Assembly: GCA_038040485.1 (NCBI GenBank)
Contig: JBBPIE010000003.1
Coordinates: 304,053-368,052 of the forward strand
Source: Onstottus_B arcticum
GTDB lineage: Bacteria > Acidobacteriota > Blastocatellia > UBA7656
Direction: 5' to 3'
DNA length: 64,000 nucleotides
The notes below the pieces were generated by a model. It saw nothing but the letters and a program-made list of their open reading frames with translations. It did not search any database and was not told the DNA's origin. Positions 23,816-32,959 of this stretch are shown one piece after another. Both the position numbers and the translations under genes were made by a program. Within the stretch, counting starts at the first letter, position 1. Every line of letters begins with the position of its first letter.

Positions 23816-26608
23816 TTAGTTCGACTTCGCCGATGCGGCCTTCGCAAAGTCGCCGGCCTTGATGATCGTTATCTTCGAGGGATCGATGAAGTGGCGCATC
23901 GCTGCGTTGATCTCCTCCGGTTTGAGTGCCGCAATCTTCTTCTCCAACTCCGCGTCCCATGCCAGCGTCCGATCCAGGAAGCGGTACTGTGCGAGCTTGC
24001 GAGCCAGGCTCGCATCTTGAGCGCGCGTAACTTGCTGGCCTTGCAAGTAGGCCGACTTCGCCGTCGCCACTTCTTCCGCAGTGAACCCGTCCTTGAGAGC
24101 GCGAGCGACTTCTTCGTTAAACGCGGCCTCCAGCTTGGCTGCGTTCTGCGGAGCGAGGATCGCCGAAGCCACGAACTGCCCGCTCTTGTCACGAGGGCTC
24201 GCCGTCAAGCTCGAGCCCGTGCCGTAAGTCAGTCCTTCCTTCTGCCTGAGCCTCGTCGTCAGCCGAGAGTTCATAGTCCCCTGGCCGAACATGTAATTCG
24301 CCAGCAACAGCGCCGGATACTCCGGGTCATCGTCTCGCAGGCTCAATAACATTCCCGCGATAAACATGGCGTTAGCTTTGTCAGGTGTTTCAAACGATTC
24401 GTTCTTCGCTGGTATGTCCTTGTAGACCGCGACCAATCGAGAGAACGGGAGCGGACTCTTCCACGAGCCAAACAGATCGCCGGCCAGCTTCTCGATCTCT
24501 TTCGCATCAAAGTCACCGACCACCGCCATCTCGCCGGTCGACGCGCCGTAAAACTCTGAGTAGTACTTCTTGATGTCGTCGAGCGTCGCAGCCTTCACTT
24601 CTGCTATGTCCTCATCGGGGGTTGTGGGATAGCGCACATCGCCCTTGGGATATGGGTTCAAGTGACGGCTGAAAGCGAGGCCCGCAACCGCTTGCGGCTG
24701 ACTGCGCTGCTCTTCGATCTGCGCCAGCTCTTCCTGCCTCAACTGTTCAAACTCGCTGGCCAGGAACGCCGGCTCGCGCAAGACTTCGGAGACAAGGCGA
24801 AGCACCGCCGGAAAATTCTCGCGGGTCGTTTCAATCGAGACAACCGCGTTGTTCACTCCGCCGAAGACCGACACTCGGGCTTTCAGCTTGTCGATCTCGT
24901 CTTGAATCTGCTGCCGCGTGTGCTTCGTCGTTCCGCGCATAAGCATCTGCCCGGCAAACTGACCTGCTTGGCCGCGATTCATCAGGCTCTTCGCGTCCCC
25001 AAAGCGGAGAGTCATCGCTGCAACCACCGTGTTGCCGCGAGTCTTCTTTGGCAGCAGCGCGAGCTTCAACCCTGCTGGAACGTCCGGCTTGACCGTGCGC
25101 GACTCGATGTTGGAAGGCGAGGGATCGAACGCTTCGCCTTCCGCAACCACCGCGCTGCCCTTGTAGTCTTTGACCACAGCGGCTACGTCAGGTGTCGCGG
25201 GAATCTCCGAGCGATCGACCTTCTCAGTCGGTATGAACTGGCCGATCGTGCGGTTGGTGGACTTCAAATAGGCGGCGGCGACTCGTTGAACATCGCCGGG
25301 TGTCACTTTCTTGAGACGGTCGCGATACAGAAAGAAAAGACGCCAATCGCCTTGCGCCATCCACTCACTCAACTCGAGCCCGACGCGCTCGGCGGAGTTG
25401 AGCGTTAGATCGATGTTCTTGAGCAGCCCCGTGCGCGCTCGGTCTACTTCTTCGGCCGTCGGCGCTTTGGACGCAGTCTCCTCAATGGTCTGAATCATCG
25501 TGGCGCGAGCGTCCTCCAGCGACTGTTCCTTGCGCACTTCGGCAAAAATGACGAAGAGGCCGGGGTCGTGCAGCGGAATGTTGAGGCTGTTAACAGAACT
25601 CGCTTTCTTGGATTCGACCAGCGCTTTGTGGAGGCGTCCGGAAGGCGTGTCGGCCAGTATCTGGACGAGAATGTCGACAGCCGGGAAATCCGGATGAGAA
25701 CCTGCAGGAACGTGATAGCCGGCGCCGACGAGTTGTGTGTCTCCGACGCGCCTCACCGTAATGGCGCGTTCGCCGTCTTGCGTCGGCTCGAGAGTGTAAA
25801 TCGGCTCGAGTGTGCGCGTCGGCCGCGCGATTGGCCCGAAGTTGTCCGCGACGAGTTGCAGCGTCTTCGCCGGATCGATCTTGCCCGTGACCAGCAGTAC
25901 CGCGTTGTCAGGCTGATAGAACTTGCGATAGAAGGCTTGCAGCCGCTCGATTGGAACGCCTTCGATATCGCTGCGCGCGCCGATCGGCAGCTTGGCGTAG
26001 TTATGCCAATCGTACGCGGCCGAGAAGATTCGCTTGAATACCGAAAGGAACGGGTTGTTCTCGCCGTTCTCGTATTCATTGCGAACAACCGTCATCTCGG
26101 TGTCGAGGTCTTTCTTCGCGATAAACGAGTTCACCATCCGGTCGGCTTCCAGCTTCAGCGCCCATTCCAGATTCGCGTCTGTCGAAGAGAATGTCTCAAA
26201 GTAATTCGTACGGTCCCACGAAGTTGATCCGTTCGGACGCGCGCCGTGCTGGCTCAACTCGTTGGGGATGTCCCGGTGATTGGTTGAGCCCTTGAAGACC
26301 ATGTGCTCCAGCAGATGGGCCATCCCGGTCTCGCCGTAGCTCTCGTGCCGCGAGCCCACTAGATACGTGATATTCACGGTCGCGGTCTGCTTCGACTGGT
26401 CGGGGAATAACAGCACGCGGAGCCCGTTTGGTAGCCGGTACTCGGTGATGCCCTCGACGGAGGTGACGCGCTCGACGCCTTTTGGCAGCGCTGATTGAGC
26501 TTGAGTTGCGCCCGCCGCGAACACGGCGCGCGGCGCCGCGCCGGGCAGAATTGAGATCGAAAGAACGAGAACCAGCAGAAACCGCAATGTTACTTTTCGG
26601 GGACTCAT
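23816..26608 (-). CDS. Exported M16 family zinc peptidase (double domain)
   Basis: Insulinase/pitrilysin-type metallopeptidase, 930 aa, with two M16 halves fused. The signal peptide (LRFLLVLVLSISILPGAAPRA) gives periplasmic location, and AAGGAG precedes the ATG. The first half carries the inverted zinc motif HLLEH (His98, Glu101, His102), so it should be active. The second half (from about residue 510) lacks the motif and serves as the regulatory or substrate-clamping half, with the usual R/Y region (RLRQKEGLTYGTGS). It likely degrades peptides in the periplasm, like the other exported peptidases here. Confidence 0.93.
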   Translation of the reverse strand: MSPRKVTLRFLLVLVLSISILPGAAPRAVFAAGATQAQSALPKGVERVTSVEGITEYRLPNGLRVLLFPDQSKQTATVNITYLVGSRHESYGETGMAHLLEHMVFKGSTNHRDIPNELSQHGARPNGSTSWDRTNYFETFSSTDANLEWALKLEADRMVNSFIAKKDLDTEMTVVRNEYENGENNPFLSVFKRIFSAAYDWHNYAKLPIGARSDIEGVPIERLQAFYRKFYQPDNAVLLVTGKIDPAKTLQLVADNFGPIARPTRTLEPIYTLEPTQDGERAITVRRVGDTQLVGAGYHVPAGSHPDFPAVDILVQILADTPSGRLHKALVESKKASSVNSLNIPLHDPGLFVIFAEVRKEQSLEDARATMIQTIEETASKAPTAEEVDRARTGLLKNIDLTLNSAERVGLELSEWMAQGDWRLFFLYRDRLKKVTPGDVQRVAAAYLKSTNRTIGQFIPTEKVDRSEIPATPDVAAVVKDYKGSAVVAEGEAFDPSPSNIESRTVKPDVPAGLKLALLPKKTRGNTVVAAMTLRFGDAKSLMNRGQAGQFAGQMLMRGTTKHTRQQIQDEIDKLKARVSVFGGVNNAVVSIETTRENFPAVLRLVSEVLREPAFLASEFEQLRQEELAQIEEQRSQPQAVAGLAFSRHLNPYPKGDVRYPTTPDEDIAEVKAATLDDIKKYYSEFYGASTGEMAVVGDFDAKEIEKLAGDLFGSWKSPLPFSRLVAVYKDIPAKNESFETPDKANAMFIAGMLLSLRDDDPEYPALLLANYMFGQGTMNSRLTTRLRQKEGLTYGTGSSLTASPRDKSGQFVASAILAPQNAAKLEAAFNEEVARALKDGFTAEEVATAKSAYLQGQQVTRAQDASLARKLAQYRFLDRTLAWDAELEKKIAALKPEEINAAMRHFIDPSKITIIKAGDFAKAASAKSN

Positions 26609-26709
26609 TTTGTTTACTCCTTTGTGTGATTGCGGTTAGGGCACCGGACCGCAATTGAACTCCAAGCCGGCGGCGCAGACTCGGTCCTGCGTCGCTCTCG
26701 GCACAACCG

Positions 26710-27838
<1,129 letters not shown>

Positions 27839-28117
27839 CCTACTCCTCGGCGATCAGTCGCGGGCTGCTGCTGCTGTGTCCCCGCACCGGAGTGCCTCAC
27901 GTTCGCGCGGAGCCGCTAACGTGGAGAGCGCAATTCTACCACGCCCCACGACGCTGTGACCACGTTAGCTTGGTCCCTTTTCCAAGCCGACAAACTGCTG
28001 GTGACACTCTTGACGAAGGCATCGTCATACCAGAATTGACGGGCCCGCATTAGCCCAGGGGTCGGGCCAGCAATCAGATTTGAATGGCGAATCCTCACAA
28101 TGCGATAATGGGCTGCG

Positions 28118-28351
28118 ATGGACTTTGAAGTAGTCGGAGCGATCACCGACATCGAAACCATCGCTTATTCGAGGCATATTCGAATCCTCCGGTTGCTGAG
28201 AAAGCAATATGGCAAAGGCCGCTGGAGGAAGCTAAAGGGCACAGCAAGCGTCCGTCTGCTTGATGACACGGTCCGTTTGGCTGAAGTACACTGGTTTGAG
28301 GCTCACGGCATCGGCAAAGTGAAAATGAGAATAAAACGTTTCCTGGACTAA
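28118..28351 (+). CDS. Small conserved hypothetical protein, 77 aa
   Basis: A 77-aa basic protein (DFEVVGAITDIETIAYSR, then GRWRKLKGTASVRL and EVHWFEAHGIGKVKMRIKRFL). I recall near-identical small proteins in cyanobacteria and other phyla, with no known function. It is soluble and beta-rich, perhaps nucleic-acid binding given its charge. Five bases separate it from the next small gene on the same strand, so the two form an operon. Confidence 0.7.
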   Translation: MDFEVVGAITDIETIAYSRHIRILRLLRKQYGKGRWRKLKGTASVRLLDDTVRLAEVHWFEAHGIGKVKMRIKRFLD

Positions 28352-28355
28352 GACT

Positions 28356-28589
28356 ATGGCTCAACGTCGTCAACCAGCCCCGCAGTTTGCAATCTGCATT
28401 AACACGAACGATGCCGATTTGTTAACTCCTCGGCGGATATATCAGGTCTTGCCGGATGAGGACGCAGCAAAGTCCAACTACGTTCGCGTTATCGACAACG
28501 AAGGTGAGGACTACTTGTACCCCGCAGACTATTTCATTCTCACAACGTTCACGCCGGAAGTGGAGCACGCTTTGTTGCGTGTCTCTTAG
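28356..28589 (+). CDS. Small hypothetical protein, 77 aa
   Basis: A compact beta-rich protein (QFAICINTNDADLLTPRRIY, then YVRVIDNEGEDYLYPADYF). The layout suggests an SH3-like barrel. Similar short proteins often follow the preceding gene's family, which fits the 4-nt gap here. Its stop overlaps the stop of the convergent lnt gene by three bases, so there is no room for an intergenic terminator. Confidence 0.68.
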   Translation: MAQRRQPAPQFAICINTNDADLLTPRRIYQVLPDEDAAKSNYVRVIDNEGEDYLYPADYFILTTFTPEVEHALLRVS

Positions 28590-30445
28590 CCCTGAGAGGA
28601 ACGGTCAATCGACCCGGTTCTTGGCACCAGCGAAGCCCCTAACAGCAACAAGCTTGCAAAAGCGCACGCAATGACAAACACATCGCCGCGGCGGGTGTAG
28701 AAAGTCACCTCACCCGTGCGCGCTTCCTCTTCTGACTTGATCTTCCACACTCGAGTCCCGCTCTCGAGCAGCGGTGTTTCACCGGTCACGATTCCGTAAG
28801 AACTCACTCGAGCCGACAAGCCGGAATTCGTCACTCGAACCAGATCAACGCCGTTCTCGACCGCGCGAAAAACTGCTTCCGCCAGCATCTGTCGCGGCAT
28901 CGACGAAGCGCCAAACCACAGCTCGTTCGAAATCTGCACCAACGCCGACGCGCCTTCCAGACGCATCCGCCGCGCGAGGTCCGGCCGCGTGACTTCAAAA
29001 CAAATCGAAGTCCCCAATCGCGCACCGGCTACGTCAATAACCTTCAGTTCTTTACCCGGAGCGACGTCCGCGACAAGCGCGGGAATCCGATCCATAAACG
29101 GAATCCAACCGCGTGCCGGAACAAACTCGCCAAACGGCACAAGCGCCATCTTGTCGTACTCGGCGGCCTTCTCTCCTGAAGGCGATATCAAAACCGCGCT
29201 GTTGTACCGAGGGGCGCCTTGCGGCTCAGCGGGAGAGACCCCCGCGCTCCCAGGATCGGCGAAGCCCCAACTGTTGATTAACAAGTACACATCGTTCCGG
29301 CGAGTGAATTCCGCAAGCCGCCGCCGAAGCGCTTCATCGCGATCGTACTCGAAGCTCATCGGCGACTCGGGCCAGATCACGAGGCTGATTCCGGCTCTTG
29401 TGTCAGCGCGTGCGTTCGGTGGAGCCGCCGTTTCGTTGTTCTTGACCTTGCCGTTCGATGGACTGGGTGGTTCCTCTTTGGACTCTTGAACCGCATTCTC
29501 GGATAACGAGATCAAACGCTGGATCATCTCGTCCTGGAACTCCGGATCATCCCACGGACCATCGATCGGAATGTTTGGCTGAATCGCCGCGACCGAGATC
29601 GAGCCGGACTCATCGCTCGACGGCCGCAAGGATTCGCCGTAGAGCACGGCGGCGATCGCAATCGCGCCGGCGACGGTGAGCACAACGATGCCGCGCCGCT
29701 GCTCGAGGTAGACGACGCCGAACACCAGCGCGGTGCTTGCGGCTACCATGATCGCGCTGACCAGGTAAACGCCGCCCCACCGCGACGCTTGAATCACGGC
29801 CGGCTGAAACGCTTGCGAGTAGCCGAGCGCGTTCCACCCGACGCCGCTCACTTCCAGCCGCGCCCACTCGCTGGCAGCCCAGATAAACGGCGCGGCAAGC
29901 ATCGCCCATCCACCGAAGCGCTTGACCGCCGCAGCCAACACCGCTCCAAACAAGCCGGTGAACACCCCAAGCGCCGCGGAAAAAATAACCAGTATGATGA
30001 AGCACAACCACATCGGGATCCCGCCGTAGTTGTGCATCGAGTGCATCACCCACTGCGAGGACCCCGCGTAGAAAACCGTCCCGGTGACGCTCCCGAGAAG
30101 CAGCGACCGCCAGAACCGGCGCTCGCGCACAACCGCCATTATCAGCGGCGCGGCGCCGACCCATCCCAGCGACCACAAGTTCCATTCCGGGAAAGCGAAC
30201 ACCAGAAGCACGCCCGAGAAAATCGCAAGCGACAGATTGCTGATAAACGGAGCGGATAACTGATAAGGAAGAACCCTCGCAAGCCGGAACCGCGCGGCGA
30301 GCAAGTCCTCGCGCGCGTAGACGGGCGGCGCAGCTTCTTCAAGATGACGACCGCGGGAGAGAATCGAGGATAGAGGATCGAGGATTGAGGATTGAGGATC
30401 GAAGATAGAGGATTGAAGCAGTTGTCGTTGGTTCATCGGTTCCAC
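28586..30445 (-). CDS. lnt: Apolipoprotein N-acyltransferase
   Basis: Inner-membrane enzyme that N-acylates the lipoprotein Cys, the last step of lipoprotein maturation. About seven membrane helices precede a periplasmic nitrilase domain with the complete triad Glu360 (VIWPESPMSFEYD), Lys432 (EYDKMALVPFGEFVP) and Cys482 (GTSICFEV); spacings match E. coli Lnt. The open frame is 619 aa. The N-terminal ~30 residues (QSSIFDPQSSILDPLSSIL) are translated from a word repeat, and no good ribosome site precedes the first ATGs, so the true start may lie further in. Residues about 395-410 (PGSAGVSPA...) are also repeat-derived. Confidence 0.93.
   Translation of the reverse strand: MEPMNQRQLLQSSIFDPQSSILDPLSSILSRGRHLEEAAPPVYAREDLLAARFRLARVLPYQLSAPFISNLSLAIFSGVLLVFAFPEWNLWSLGWVGAAPLIMAVVRERRFWRSLLLGSVTGTVFYAGSSQWVMHSMHNYGGIPMWLCFIILVIFSAALGVFTGLFGAVLAAAVKRFGGWAMLAAPFIWAASEWARLEVSGVGWNALGYSQAFQPAVIQASRWGGVYLVSAIMVAASTALVFGVVYLEQRRGIVVLTVAGAIAIAAVLYGESLRPSSDESGSISVAAIQPNIPIDGPWDDPEFQDEMIQRLISLSENAVQESKEEPPSPSNGKVKNNETAAPPNARADTRAGISLVIWPESPMSFEYDRDEALRRRLAEFTRRNDVYLLINSWGFADPGSAGVSPAEPQGAPRYNSAVLISPSGEKAAEYDKMALVPFGEFVPARGWIPFMDRIPALVADVAPGKELKVIDVAGARLGTSICFEVTRPDLARRMRLEGASALVQISNELWFGASSMPRQMLAEAVFRAVENGVDLVRVTNSGLSARVSSYGIVTGETPLLESGTRVWKIKSEEEARTGEVTFYTRRGDVFVIACAFASLLLLGASLVPRTGSIDRSSQG
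29231..29255. repeat. TCCTGGGAGCGC-family copy inside lnt
   Basis: Reads (minus strand) TCCTGGGAGCGCGGGGGTCT then CTCCC, translated as PGSAGVSPA within Lnt, between the catalytic Glu360 and Lys432. The surrounding nitrilase domain is otherwise intact, so the insertion is tolerated in a loop. Confidence 0.65.
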
Positions 30446-30552
30446 GCGCGATTCAATCTAGGATCGAGCATCCCTCTATCCTCTTCGATCCTCAATCCTC
30501 AACCCTCAATCCTCAATCCTCAATCCTCTATCCTCTATCCTCTATCCTCTAT
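30361..30552. repeat. Long inverted word repeat (GAGGATTGAGGAT family)
   Basis: The left arm (30361-30417) is a tandem of GAGGATAGAG, GATTGAG and GATCGAG. The right arm (30471-30552) is its reverse complement, CCTCAATCCTCTATCCT repeated about nine times. The left arm is inside the lnt frame and the right arm runs into the 3' end of lipA. Confidence 0.88.
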
Positions 30553-31438
30553 CCGCTGCCTCGTTCACCATCTCCGCCATGAACGAGCTTCGGACAAGCG
30601 GGCCCGAAAACACCGCGCGAAAGCCCAGCCGTTCGCCATACTCCTTGTACTCGGCAAAGACGTCGGGGTGAACGTACGCCTCGACCGGCAAGTGACCGCG
30701 CGTCGGTTGCAAGTACTGGCCGATCGTCGCGACATCGACTTCGTGCTCCCGCAAGTCTTCGAGCAACCGCCTTACTTCGCCGCGCGTCTCTCCCAACCCA
30801 ACCATGAACCCCGACTTGGTCAGCACGCTGGATGAATAGCGCCTCGCGGCTTGCAGCAAGTCGAGCGATTGCCGGTAGTCGGCTTGCGGGCGCACGCGGC
30901 GATAAAGCCTCGGGACGGTTTCGATGTTGTGGTTAAAGGTGTCCGGCCCGGCGTCGAGTACAACTCGCAACGCGTTGTGATCGCCTTTGAAGTCCGGAGT
31001 GAGAACTTCAATTTTTGAGCCGGGCAAGCGCCTTCGGACAGCTTCAATCGTCCTGGCAAAATGCATCGCGCCACCGTCGTCCAGCTCATCGCGATTCACC
31101 GACGTGATTACGACATAACTCAACTTCAACTGAGCGGCGGCTTCGGCCACTTGTTCCGGTTCATCGCTCAAGGATTCCATGGGCAGCCCGCGGCCGGTCT
31201 TGACCGAGCAAAAGCCGCAGCTTCGTGAGCAGATGTCTCCGAGGATCATGAACGTCGCGGCGCCGCGCGCGAAGCAGTCGTTGCGGTTCGGGCAGCGCGC
31301 TTCTTCGCAGACAGTGTGAAGCCCGCGGGTGCGCAGCATCTTCTTCAGGTCGTGATCGGCTTCGACGTTGCGTTGCGGCTTGCGAAGCCACTCAGGCAAT
31401 CGCGGGCCGCGCTTTGGTCGTTCGAGTTGAATGAGCAT
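30542..31438 (-). CDS. lipA: Lipoyl synthase
   Basis: Radical-SAM enzyme inserting two sulfurs into octanoyl groups to make lipoate, 298 aa. Both iron-sulfur clusters are seen: the auxiliary cluster Cys44, Cys49, Cys55 (CEEARCPNRNDC) and the radical-SAM cluster Cys70, Cys74, Cys77 (CSRSCGFC). The FNHNIETVPRL and SGFMVGLGE motifs are typical, and RSSFMAEM lies near the C-terminus. The bases upstream of the ATG are pure word repeat with no Shine-Dalgarno, so initiation may depend on the repeat's structure or on upstream coupling. No lipB is adjacent. Confidence 0.96.
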   Translation of the reverse strand: MLIQLERPKRGPRLPEWLRKPQRNVEADHDLKKMLRTRGLHTVCEEARCPNRNDCFARGAATFMILGDICSRSCGFCSVKTGRGLPMESLSDEPEQVAEAAAQLKLSYVVITSVNRDELDDGGAMHFARTIEAVRRRLPGSKIEVLTPDFKGDHNALRVVLDAGPDTFNHNIETVPRLYRRVRPQADYRQSLDLLQAARRYSSSVLTKSGFMVGLGETRGEVRRLLEDLREHEVDVATIGQYLQPTRGHLPVEAYVHPDVFAEYKEYGERLGFRAVFSGPLVRSSFMAEMVNEAADRG

Positions 31439-31439
31439 C

Positions 31440-31550
31440 GAAGTCAGAGGTCAGAGATCAGAAGTCAGAGATCAGAGGTCAGTCCGAAATCGAAAGATGC
31501 TGCTTCGTCGCGCGATTCGACCTCTGACTTCTGACCGCTGACCTCTCTTA
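31440..31550. repeat. Inverted word repeat (GAAGTCAGAGGTCAG family)
   Basis: The left arm (31440-31482) repeats AGTCAGAGGTCAGAGATCAG. The right arm (31519-31547) is the reverse complement, CGACCTCTGACTTCTGACCG then CTGACCTCT. It fills the gap between the lipA start and the SPOR-protein stop and replaces the usual ribosome site of lipA. Confidence 0.85.
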
Positions 31551-31988
31551 GTTCTGCGTCCACGGAAGGACCATTATTCCCTTGCGGCCTTCGCTTGCCA
31601 GTTCGGTTGCAACCTTGTCGGCGTCCGCTCTGTCATAAGGTCCGATGTGCACGCGAAAGAGCGTCTCCTGGTTGCCTGCAGGCATCTTGACGTGCGCCGC
31701 CAGGTACTTGCGGCGAAGATCCGTCTCGAGCTGCTTGGCCTTCTCCAGCGTGCCGAATACTGCTACGAACACGACGTAGCGCGCGCCTTCGGCCGCAGGT
31801 TGCTCTCGTGCTTGCGGGTTGGCGTTGGCCGCACGTTGGGCGGGCGAAGCCGCTCTCGAGTTTTGATTTGCGGTGCTGGCGTCGCTCACCGCGTCTTGCT
31901 TTGTCACTGAAAGCCCGGCCCAAAACGCTCCGAGTAGTAACGCTACGCCTGTTACGAAAATCGCGATCACTTGCTTGTTGGTCATCAC
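31548..31988 (-). CDS. Membrane-anchored SPOR domain protein
   Basis: A 146-aa protein with one N-terminal membrane helix (about residues 7-27), an Ala/Gln-rich linker and a C-terminal SPOR fold (residues about 70-143: RYVVFVAVFGTLEKAKQLET, then FRVHIGPYDRADADKV). SPOR domains bind peptidoglycan stripped of stem peptides at the septum, so it probably acts in division or wall remodelling in the periplasm. It is co-directional with lipA and slipin, separated from each by a repeat. Confidence 0.88.
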   Translation of the reverse strand: MMTNKQVIAIFVTGVALLLGAFWAGLSVTKQDAVSDASTANQNSRAASPAQRAANANPQAREQPAAEGARYVVFVAVFGTLEKAKQLETDLRRKYLAAHVKMPAGNQETLFRVHIGPYDRADADKVATELASEGRKGIMVLPWTQN

Positions 31989-32007
31989 TGTCTCAATCAG
32001 CCTTATG

Positions 32008-32086
32008 TCCTGGGAGCGCGGCCGTCCCGGCCGCCTCCTGGCAAACCAACCATTACTACGGCGGCCGTGACCGCCGCGCTCCAGGA
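32008..32086. repeat. Inverted pair of TCCTGGGAGCGC-family words
   Basis: The left arm (32008-32034) is TCCTGGGAGCGCGGCCGTCC then CGGCCGC. The right arm (32060-32086) is its reverse complement with few mismatches, and a 25-nt spacer (CAAACCAACCATTACTA) lies between. It sits between the SPOR-protein start and the slipin stop. Solitary copies of the same word occur at 13317, 29231 and 44383. Confidence 0.82.
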
Positions 32087-32133
32087 TAGATTAGTGAAGG
32101 CTCCTGCTTTCGTGTTCGGGCGCGTCCCGAGTA

Positions 32134-32904
32134 CTACTCGTTTCGCGGCTGCTTGCCGCTCATCAGGTCCTTGATCATATCAATCGGGATCGGGAATATG
32201 ACAGTCGTGTTTTGCTCGACACCGATTTCAGTGAGCGTCTGAAGGTAGCGGAGCTGGACGGCGACCGGCTCAACGGCAATGACCTGCGCGGCGGCCAGCA
32301 GTTTTTGCGATGCCTGAAACTCACCCTCGGCGTGAATGACTTTCGCGCGTTTCTCGCGTTCGGCTTCAGCCTGTCGCGACATCGCGCGGCGCATCTCTTG
32401 CGGCAGGTCCACGCCCTTGATCTCGACCAGCGCAACCTTGATGCCCCAGGGATCGGTGTGTTTGTCCAGTATCTCCTGCAAGCGGTTGTTCAACTTCTCG
32501 CGTTCCGAAAGCAGGTCGTCAAGCTCGGCTTCGCCCAACACCGAACGCAGCGTTGTCTGAGAAAGCTGCGAAGTCGCGTAGAGATAATTCTCGACTTCGA
32601 CAATGGCACGCCGCGGATCGACCACTCGAAAGTAAACCACCGCGTTGACCGACACCGTCACATTGTCGCGAGTGATGATGTCCTGCGGCGGCACGTCCAG
32701 CACGACTGTTCGCAAGCTCACCCGCACGATCTTGTCGATCGGGCGGAAGACAAGAATGATGCCCGGGCCTTTTGCTTCAGGCAGCAACCGCCCAAGCCTG
32801 AAGATGACTCCGCGCTCGTACTCGCGGAGTATGTTGATCACACTCAGGATGTAGAGCAGCACGACCGCAACGGCAATGAGCGGCAGAGTGATGAAGTCTT
32901 GCAT
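32134..32904 (-). CDS. Slipin (stomatin/SPFH family)
   Basis: A 256-aa membrane-raft scaffold protein. An N-terminal membrane segment (LPLIAVAVVLLYILSVINIL) is followed by the SPFH/Band 7 domain (EYERGVIFRLGR, GPGIILVFRPIDKI, VNAVVYFRV) and a coiled C-terminal region (MSRQAEAEREKRAKVIHAE). Bacterial slipins oligomerise in the inner membrane and are encoded with NfeD proteases, as here: the nfeD gene lies 55 bp upstream on the same strand. The pair probably acts in membrane quality control. Confidence 0.95.
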   Translation of the reverse strand: MQDFITLPLIAVAVVLLYILSVINILREYERGVIFRLGRLLPEAKGPGIILVFRPIDKIVRVSLRTVVLDVPPQDIITRDNVTVSVNAVVYFRVVDPRRAIVEVENYLYATSQLSQTTLRSVLGEAELDDLLSEREKLNNRLQEILDKHTDPWGIKVALVEIKGVDLPQEMRRAMSRQAEAEREKRAKVIHAEGEFQASQKLLAAAQVIAVEPVAVQLRYLQTLTEIGVEQNTTVIFPIPIDMIKDLMSGKQPRNE

Positions 32905-32959
32905 TTTGGTCTCCTATTCTACTTTGGCTGTCTTACTTTCTTGCTCCATCTTGCAGAAG

